This document shows positions 56,276 to 64,000 of a stretch of DNA of 64,000 nucleotides, piece after piece. The DNA lies in assembly GCA_963556145.1 (NCBI GenBank), contig OY744464.1, positions 2,604,001 to 2,668,000 on the forward strand, in the 5' to 3' direction. The stretch is from Hygrocybe punicea. Lineage: Eukaryota > Basidiomycota > Agaricomycetes > Agaricales > Hygrophoraceae. The notes under the pieces are model-generated. The model saw nothing but the letters and a program-made list of their open reading frames with translations. It did no database searches and was not told the origin of the DNA. Positions within the stretch are counted from its first letter, which is position 1. Every line of letters begins with the position of its first letter. The position numbers and the translations under genes were made by a program.

Positions 56276-59200
56276 TTAAGCATATATTGTCATCACAAGA
56301 TTTTTGCCTCTGCATTGTCTAACATCAGCATCAGATAATTTATCAAGCATACCATCATATGAACAAGTGTTTCCAGTAGTCATACCATCATGAAACCAAA
56401 CCTTCTTGTCTGCACTTATGATTCTACTGGTGAAATGATATTGGCCATGATAAACAATTCCTTTGAACCTCAATAACTTGATGCCTTTGTCAGTCTCAAA
56501 CTCAAGTGTATGACTGGTCTCAATGTCCATGAGTGGATATTCCAAAACAAGCACAGGTGGCACTTTATTGTAGAATAAGATTTGTTGCATAGCAGATTGA
56601 CACTTAGAACACCTTCAATGTGTTTGTTGGGACAATGTTTCAATCCAATTCATAGTAGACCCTTGAACTGAAGTTTCTCCATGTAAAACATAACCAAGTT
56701 AATTATCCACTGGTTTTTCAGCAAATTTACACCTTGTACATTGATGCTGAGAAGATGTGACTGCAGTGTCTACGTGTAAAAGCTTCATGGCTAGAGTTGC
56801 AACACTAATTCCAACAGGTCCCATTAAATATGTCTCAGGATGCTCATCATGCAAAATAGCCCTTAATTCATATCTGAGTTGCACAAATGTCATATTGCCT
56901 TTCAATATATCTGAGAAGCCATCAGATAAAGTAGCCAGATAATCATTCATATCATGAAATACTTCAGACCATGCTATATGGTTTTCCTTCCAGAGATCAA
57001 ACAATATAACCAGGATAGAATCATATGCACAACTGTAATTGTTTTCATCCCATGGCAAACCTGCTGGGGAAGCTGACATATCTGTTTGTTGTCTCTTAGC
57101 TGCTGGCAGTTCACAAGGTTCAATCAAATGCTTCCTGGACAAAATTGGAACAGATCCTTTGGCAGGGATAAAAGGAGTAGAAATTGACATAGTTGCTTGC
57201 TTATTTTTGTTCTTCTCAATGATGTGCCATGGACTGACTTCCACAGGAGCAATCACCAGGGGATCACTTTCTGACCACTTCAAAGCTGCATCAGTTTTAG
57301 ATGGAACATATCCAGTGCCTTTCCATTGTTGAAACTTTTGAATCATTGATGACCGGACATCTTGTACAATATGTTCTGGCAATGTGCCTTCATATCTCAT
57401 TCTAGTGATGTCATCAAGCAGTTCTTGTTCCCTAAACTCTTGTCTAAGATATCCAGAGCATCCTCTTGTGATCATTCTATTGTCAAATCCTTGTATTATT
57501 ACAGTGCCAGCTGCAGTAGCACTTCTTGACAATGATGAATAATATGCCATGTGTGAAAAGCAGCTGTTTAGATGCACAACATTGTATGGTCTTGTCTTGC
57601 CTTGAGCGGCATGTGCAGTCATTGCAAAGTTTGGCAAAACCCAAACCTGTTGTCTTTCTATCCTTTCTTTTAAATCACTTGGAAATACACACTGAACTGT
57701 CTTGGTGTTTTTCACAATCGGAACAACATTGTCTGGCAGTGAAGGAATCTGCACAAGCTTTGGTGGATTCAGAAGCTCAACGAACACTGTGTCCAGTACA
57801 CGCTTTCCATGATCAGCTTTTGATGACTGCCAACCAACAACAAATCCTTCTTGTCCCTTGGTGATGCAAAGTTCAGTTGCATCATTGTTTCTAAGCATGA
57901 GTGGCATTCCAACACACAAGGATAATTTACCAGCAAAGTTTTCTGTTCCACCATGGTGCACCTTCCATATTTCTCTTTGAGTATCAAAGTCTATCTCACC
58001 AGATTCATGAAGTGCTTTTGATTTGCCTTTTGATTTATTTCTTATAGATGCATCCTTTTCCTTTCCCCATCTATCAATAGAATAAAAGTTGATTAATTTC
58101 TGGTTTGTGTCTTTTGCAAATCTTTCACAGCCAAGCAAATTGATCTGATCCTTTTGAGAGTGAATGCCGCAGATGATTGGGACATTTCTGAAATTCTTAG
58201 AGGCAACATTAGGTTGATCAGGTCTTTAGCATGTTTGGCACTGATTTTATACAAGTCATGGCAAGATATCATTGAAACCTCATCAATGAATATGTAGTCA
58301 ACTCCTTTTAATCTGGCCTTGAGCTGAGCAATGTTGGTGGCTTCATTTTTGCCAGACGAGTTTGGATTGATGCCTAAGAAGTAATGATATGTGGAACCAT
58401 TCTGTAATGCAGCCGATGTTCCAGTTGGACCAAGGATAACAAATTTGTAAGACTCATTTGCGGCTTTAAAAAAATCAACAACAGCTTTGATCACTTGTGA
58501 TTTTCCAGTACCAGCCATGCCTCCAATATGCATTTTTAGTTGTTCACTACAAGATGAAGCATGTTTTGCAATAATTCTGAATGCCCTATCTTGTTCTGTA
58601 TTCAAGTGGAATTGTTGAACAGTAGTGTCAATCAACAGCTGTCTGTGTGCATTCTCTGCCTTGAAATTGTGCATAAAGTATGATTGGTCAACAACCATCA
58701 CATTATTTTCATTGGGGTCTGAATATTGTTTGCCATGTTTATGTGACTTTGAAGGAATATTCTGGTTACGTTCTTCAAGAATTTGTTGTCTTTTGTCTTG
58801 AACTGCAGATTTCGATTGAGATGCTGACTTATGCACTTCCACATCAAGTGGATTTATGTTCACTGCTACATTGCCTTCTGGACAGGCATCTAACCAACCC
58901 ACATTTCTAACAACATTTTCTGTAGATTCCATTTGTGCTTTGATCAATCTGCCATGACTTCCAAGGTCAGTGTATTTGTTTAGATGATATTCTCCATCTT
59001 GACCATCTTGACCATCTGCTGCATAATCTATGTCTTCACCATTTTGACTGTAGTCATCATCCAGATGTGATATCATGTCTCCAGTCATAAACTGTGGGCA
59101 TGTGCCATCTGGTAACATTTCACCCTTCTTGAGTTGTGCTGAAAAGTCATCTCTGGCATCATTGCATTCATATCTCAAATTAAAATGGTCCATTATTTGT

Positions 59201-62200
59201 ATTTGTCTTTTGGTAAATTCGTGAGTGTCAAATGCTTCATCCCAAGATTGGTCCTCTAATTTCAAGTCATGACCGGATCTCCATGGTTTAAACAAGGTTA
59301 ACATGGTTGTGCAATAATATTCTATATCTCCTCTGTCACATCTGGGAAGTGAACCACCGATGAAATTTGGAACCAAATGATATTGTTCATGGAAGTCGAT
59401 GCAATGTGTTTCATAAAGTGGATGATCTTGCAGGAACAATACGTGTTCTACATTGTCAGAATGCATACTGTCTGTTTCATCTGTGTAATCATCATTGTCT
59501 TGATCAAATAATATGTTATCCTTATCAATATTGAGATCATCAGAATCAACATCGGTTTCAGAATGAGTAGTAGTTGGTGCTCCAAAAAAACAAGCATTAG
59601 CTGAATCTTGTAATGCTGGCTCTAAAAGTAATTCATCTTCACTGTGAATTTCATCGTGAACTATTTTTCTTTCGATTTTAACTTTTTTGGCACATTGAAT
59701 CCATTCATATAGATTGACATCCTCAAACATTTGAGGTCTGTAAATGTAATCATGCACCATTGATGTTCCAACAAAAGTGCCTTGCTGATTTCGGAGGACT
59801 ACTCTGTCTGGCTCACTTGACATTTCCGTATCACCATCTGTTTTCCAAGCATTCAACACTTCTCTGACATAATTTTTCCAATACACAGGAATAAACTTGT
59901 GGCTGGTGTAATGATCAGGATTGCCCAGCAAATATAGAGCTGACATGGGTCCACCTATTTCCAGTTTGGCTGTTAATGTATTGATAATTTGTGTTATTAA
60001 TTTTCTAGCTTTTTCTTTTCTCTGCATTGATCCACCAAGCATCTCAGAATTTCTGTCAAATACACTTCTGATAGTATCAAATATGCTATAAGTTTTTAGC
60101 CCTGGTTTGGTTATATAGTCAGATATGTATGCCACAATGGCCTTGATTGCTGTGCCAGATAGAAGACTTGTGATATCAGTGTTGCAGTGCAATAGAAATG
60201 TTACAAGTGGGGTTAATGTGTTGATCCATGCTTCACCCTTTTTCATATTCAGTGCACCGGTCTTTGGGTCAACTTGAGTGGATTCAAACAATGGTCTTGG
60301 AAATCTAGCTTTGCATTTTCCATGTTTGTTCATGCAGGTGGGTCTGTCTTTTCTGTTGACTTTTTCAGCATTAGACTTGTATCTGCCACAATTATGAACA
60401 TTGGAGTGAAGTATCAAATCATCCACAGTGTTTCTGAATCGGTTCCACCATGACTCAACATTCTTGCATTCAATGCATTCAGATTGATCATCCCTGTCTT
60501 CATGTTTGACATTACACAGAGGTGGTGGCATTTCAGGCAAGATTTGAGTTGGATTTTTGTAATCTTTTTTCATGGATTGAGCATTTACTTTGGCTGTTAC
60601 TTCATCAATTGTGCCAGTCATAAATTCACCAATATGAACACTTTCAAGATATTCAACAAATCTTTTTTGGAAGTCTGAGTTGGGATCCATGATTCTATCT
60701 CTGATCTCTTGTGGCGACAAGCATGCTTTGAGCCATAACATCATATGCATATGAAGAGTTAATCGTCCTTGCTGTTCAACAGCACCATAATAAGCATGTG
60801 TATCCCCATAAATTCCAGAGTGATTTGATCCAGCTCCGAGCACATGTTTGATAAATAACTTAACCATAAAATAAAAGAATCTTGCACCAGCCACGGGATT
60901 TTGGGCAATAAGTCTGTATCTCTCATCGTAGTCTCGCAAGTTTGGGGAAAACTCCTCTTTGGTGTCAGCAAAATATAAACATAGTGGATGCATAATATCT
61001 GCAGGTGAAAAGGTGATAAACCAAGATGGGGCCCCACAGAATGACATCAGAGCCCAGATTTCATTTCTCATATATTTTTTATTTGTCAAAGATCCTTGTA
61101 CATGACTTCCAACATGGTCAATGTCTTTGATCAGCTGGAAACAAAGCTTTTCCTCATCAGTGTCAGGTTTGACATGTACACCCTCTTCCATCTTTCTGGA
61201 GATGTAATTCAGAACACCAACATCGACATCCATGAGCCTCTGGGATATCTGATCAAACTTTGCTTTCTCAGCCAATAAATAGCCTCCAGTAGTTGCCTGC
61301 TTGATTTGTTCATGATTAAATGCAATTAATGGAAAGTGTGGGTCTCTCTGAAAGCGCTTGTCATAATACATTAACAAATGTCTTTTATGTGCAATATCAG
61401 ACAAAGATCCTTGCTTTATATTATTTCCAATACCCCCAAGTCCATATGGAAACAGCCAAGGCATCATTTGTGGAAATAACTGTGGGTTGCCATAGATTGA
61501 CTGTGGATCTTTGTCATGTCCAATAGCGAGCACCATGCGGTTGCTCTTCAAATGTTTCAAAGCAATGGCCTTTAATGCTTTGACACTCTTGGTTGAATAT
61601 TCCTCACCAGTCAAGCCATGAACAACAAATGGACATTTGCCAGTTTCTGTTCCTTCTTCAGTTTCCATATCATGGACTGCAGTTGATTCTGGACTTTTGT
61701 TGGTGAATGACTGGCGGTAATCAACAACCACTGGTATATCATTTTCAGGATATTGATTTAAATTCTCTTGTGATATTTCTAAGTCAAAGTAATCACAGTG
61801 ATTTAACTTTAGCCAATTCAAAGCATTGGCTACTTTGTTTCTCCTAACAAGCAGAGGTGTTCTTTCAAAGTTAGACTTGGTTGGTTTGCATGGACCAGTG
61901 TAAATAAAGGCCAGAACTTCATCTAATTCATCGGCTGGAGGTGGCAAAATATCACATAGTTTTGGAACTGGATTTGCAAATGTAATTACATTGGCTCTCA
62001 TCTTGTGCATGCCTGAAGAGACTCTGACAATGCATCTATTGTGTCTAACCCTTGCAATCATCAACTGTTCAGCATATGATAGATTTTGTAAAGCTGCTGG
62101 CACATCACCAATCCACAGACCATTTGCAAGTGCATGAAGAGGTTGTTTTCCATTCTTCAATGACTTTTGACATGAATTGCATATATTATCTAAACTATCA

Positions 62201-63855
62201 ATTAAAATGGGTTTATCAATGTCTTGCATTGGATTTTCAACTGAAAAATGTTCTTGTTGTATAGCAGAAGGTTGTATTAACAAAGTTAAATCTAAATCAA
62301 GTGAGGATAATTGTGATAAATTTTGAACAGTTGTTAATCGTCCACAAACTGTACAACCTGCTTCTGTAAATTCATTTGGACTACTTTCTCTACAAAAGTT
62401 TGATATAATAGTGTGTTGCAAGGATTGAGATGGAGGTAAAGGAGGAAATTCTTCTTTATCTCTGTAGGACTGTGCTGCAATTTGATTTTGCTGTTTGTAT
62501 TTGTCAGGATTATTGTGACGAAAATTTTGAACTGCTTTTTGATTAAAAAGTATATATTTCTCTGAATCATCAGATGAATATCTTTGAACAGCGGCGAGGT
62601 TTTGTTGTTGACATCTCTCTGGATGTTCCAAGCAATATTTTTGAACTGCTACAAGATTCTGTTGCTGGTATTTATGTGGATGTTCTGATTTATATCTGTT
62701 CACAGCTGCAATATTTTGTTGCTGATGTTGTTCAGGATGTTCCAATTTATATCTTTGAACAGCTGCATTATTTTGTTGCTGATGTTTTTCTGGGTTTTTC
62801 AAGTTGTATCTTTGAACAGCTGCAATATTTTTTCGGTGATGCTTCTCAGGATGTTCCAAGTTATGTCTTTGAACAGCTGCAAGATTTTGTTGCTGATGTT
62901 TTTCAGGGTTTTCCAAGTTGAATTTTTGAACAGCTGCAATATTTTTTCGGTGATGCTTCTCAGGATGTTCCAAGTTATGTCTTTGAACAGCTGCAAGATT
63001 TTGTTGCTGATGCTTCACAACATTATTTTTATTGTATTTTTGAAGAGCAAAAAGATTCTGCTGGTAATATTTGTCAATGTTTTTATTGTGTGATCGTTTT
63101 ACAGCTTCAATGTTAGCTGTACTCTTTTTCGCCAGTATCTCTAGCTCATCTGTAAACTCAAATACTGAAACATCAGAAGAACAGTCAATGCACTTGTGAT
63201 TTACAATTTCAGTTTGAATTTCTGCATGTTTCATTTTTGCTGGCAAATAAATGGAATGACACGCAGCAATGAATTTAAGATTTGCAATGGTTAATTTGTC
63301 AACTAAAATTGCTAGTGAAATGTCCAATACTATAAGAAAATCATTAGAAAAATTCTGAAGAGTCATATCCTGCTTAGATATGTATGATTTAAATGTATAA
63401 CGTCCTGTTTTTCCTTGATGAAGTGGAAAAGATTTTAATCCAAGTTCTGATATGGTAAAAACAGGTTTTTTGCCACCACCCACATATGTCCTAGATATAT
63501 GATTGTCGTTATCAATATTTCGAGATGATATGGCTATATCATGGAAGTCAAATGGCTTTGCTGCTTTGCTCAGCAATAATATCCAAGTAGCAAAATGCCA
63601 GGCTATGGTCCCTATACCAAACCATAATATAGTATACTGCAAGAATAGTATAGTTGACATAAAATACCCTGACTGAGATAACAAAGAACCTATCATTGCT
63701 TTGCATTGACCAGACAGGGATAATGATGCATTCAACTGTTTGAACAGAGAAAACGACCCACCCAACTGTCTGGGCTGTGAAAACAACACGCCCAACTGTC
63801 TGGGCAGAGAAAACGACACGCCCAACTGTCTGGGCAGCGAAAACAACACGCCCAA
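56276..63855 (-). pseudogene. Rep-helicase-protease copy D, almost full length
   Basis: Open from 63855 to about 58215. Approximate residues from the first Met: 1-40 repeat-derived, 170-230 SAP-like region with CIDCSSDV, 265-425 eighteen-residue repeats, 490-700 DUF6570-type region (CTVCGRL...CNSCQKS, LANGLWIGDVP, VARVRHNRC), 770-1050 Rep N-part with HUH LTLHMHMMLWL near 1035, AYISDYITKPG (two catalytic-type Tyr) near 1245, Walker A GMAGTGKS near 1782, and Walker B IDEVSM near 1858. A 331-nt deletion removes FAGDFAQLPPVGG and shifts the frame; after it the frame reopens (58138-56699) through AHAAQGKTRP, SLSRSA and SCAYDS. TAA at 56699 and TGA near 56615 follow, and the last block YHGQYHFTSRI...WFHDGM ends at 56276. 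The true start is uncertain: the first Met lies in a tandem repeat. Helicase activity must be lost; Rep motifs look intact. Confidence 0.9.
62580..63060 (-). repeat. 54-bp coding repeat in Rep-helicase copy D
   Basis: About nine in-frame units of 18 residues with the pattern NxAAVQRxNLEHPEKHQQQ, interrupted by two 36-residue higher-order copies. It is probably helical and positively charged. Copy 1 has only three shorter related units (ending YQ), so the unit number varies between lineages. Confidence 0.85.
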
Positions 63856-63869
63856 CTGTCTGGGCAGGG
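63750..63869. repeat. 30-bp tandem repeat upstream of copy D
   Basis: Four copies of a 30-bp unit (AAAACAACACGCCCAACTGT and CTGGGCAGAG) plus a degenerate fifth at 63715-63749. It reads in frame into the copy D protein as a 10-residue repeat (PRQLGVLFSL), but it may be leader DNA. Confidence 0.85.
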
Positions 63870-64000
63870 GGAAAAGTGTCTGGCAAGTAATATTAAACCA
63901 ATCTGCTAAACACGGTGAAGTACTTAGTACATTCAGTAGATCTAGAGGTAGTTAGATTTACTGACTGAATCCCTCCCAAAGCAATTGGCTAACTCCATAA

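Larger units (their letters stand above)
56033..64000 (-). mobile_element. Autonomous-type family-B Rep-helicase element copy D (5' end beyond window)
   Basis: Minus-strand element with its 3' terminus at 56033 (GGAAGAACTCGTT, hairpin CATGCCATGCGAAGCATTGG, CTCTAAACAAG, then TT). The interrupted X3 intron compared with X2 (CTTGGTTGAATATTTTACTAG) shows insertion in the T-rich site with no clear duplication, as expected for Helitron2-type elements. The gene, 3' UTR and terminus are all in the expected order. At least 7968 bp are present. Confidence 0.8.

Noticed and set aside
56033..64000. Canonical Helitron ends (5' TC, 3' CTRR with hairpin)
   Set aside because: The visible termini do not have this form. 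The asymmetric inverted repeat, the 3' hairpin after the repeat and insertion at T-T fit Helitron2/Helentron better.

Overview
The window is nuclear DNA of a fungus, most likely a mushroom-forming basidiomycete (Agaricomycetes). Genes are split into many short exons by GT...AG introns of about 50 nt. The mobile elements encode a Rep-helicase with a DUF6570-type N-terminus and a ubiquitin-protease-like C-terminus, a type I know from mushroom genomes. Several protein families here also look like the orphan families expanded in mushrooms. Nothing looks bacterial or like a housekeeping gene cluster.

Layout. 1-4686: part of a cargo-carrying rolling-circle element on the minus strand (element 1) with a PHD-finger gene (W1), a TET/JBP-like dioxygenase gene (Y1) and an orphan gene (X1). 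4687-8301: 5' half of a Rep-helicase gene (copy 1), cut by the end of element 1. 9075-11412: two 1.1-kb non-autonomous elements, head to head. 11413-15372: helicase/protease part of another Rep-helicase gene (copy A), broken by a 261-bp LTR-like insert holding a tRNA-like sequence and by a 350-bp solo LTR. 15373-21595: half of a non-autonomous element, Rep-helicase copy B with its 3' terminus, and a Rep fragment. 21596-26040: no gene seen, with hairpins and a 147-bp tandem repeat. 26041-32726: a decayed large gene (T) with a 2OG-Fe(II) dioxygenase-like core and a chromodomain-like segment, split by a 1305-bp hAT-type element. 32982-34105 and 34452-36290: two orphan genes (Z1, M). 37285-39776: Rep-helicase copy E. 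39777-40838: a third 1.1-kb non-autonomous element. 40884-52170: element 2, an 11.3-kb cargo element with genes Z2, X2, Y2 and W2. 52646-53474: an 0.83-kb palindrome. 54111-56030: an LTR and a third copy of gene X. 56033-64000: the longest Rep-helicase copy (D), inserted in that third X copy; its 5' end lies outside the window.

The rolling-circle elements have the asymmetric ends of Helentron/Helitron2-type elements. The 5' end starts ACGAGTTCTT inside a palindrome. The 3' end has the matching AAGAACTCGT followed by a short hairpin and ends AACAAG, next to a T. Two families can be told apart by how the end repeat continues: TTTT (family A, the 1.1-kb elements) or TTCC (family B, autonomous copies and cargo elements).

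The most notable result is that two family-B elements carry the same ordered set of host-type genes, X (same strand), Y (opposite strand) and W (same strand). W is a PHD finger (histone reader). Y has the HxDxxN, GG and distal His/Arg pattern of TET/JBP 5-methylcytosine dioxygenases. This would be a chromatin and DNA-demethylation gene set spread by rolling-circle transposition. Most copies in the window carry stops, frameshifts or insertions; Z1, X2 and probably Z2 look open.
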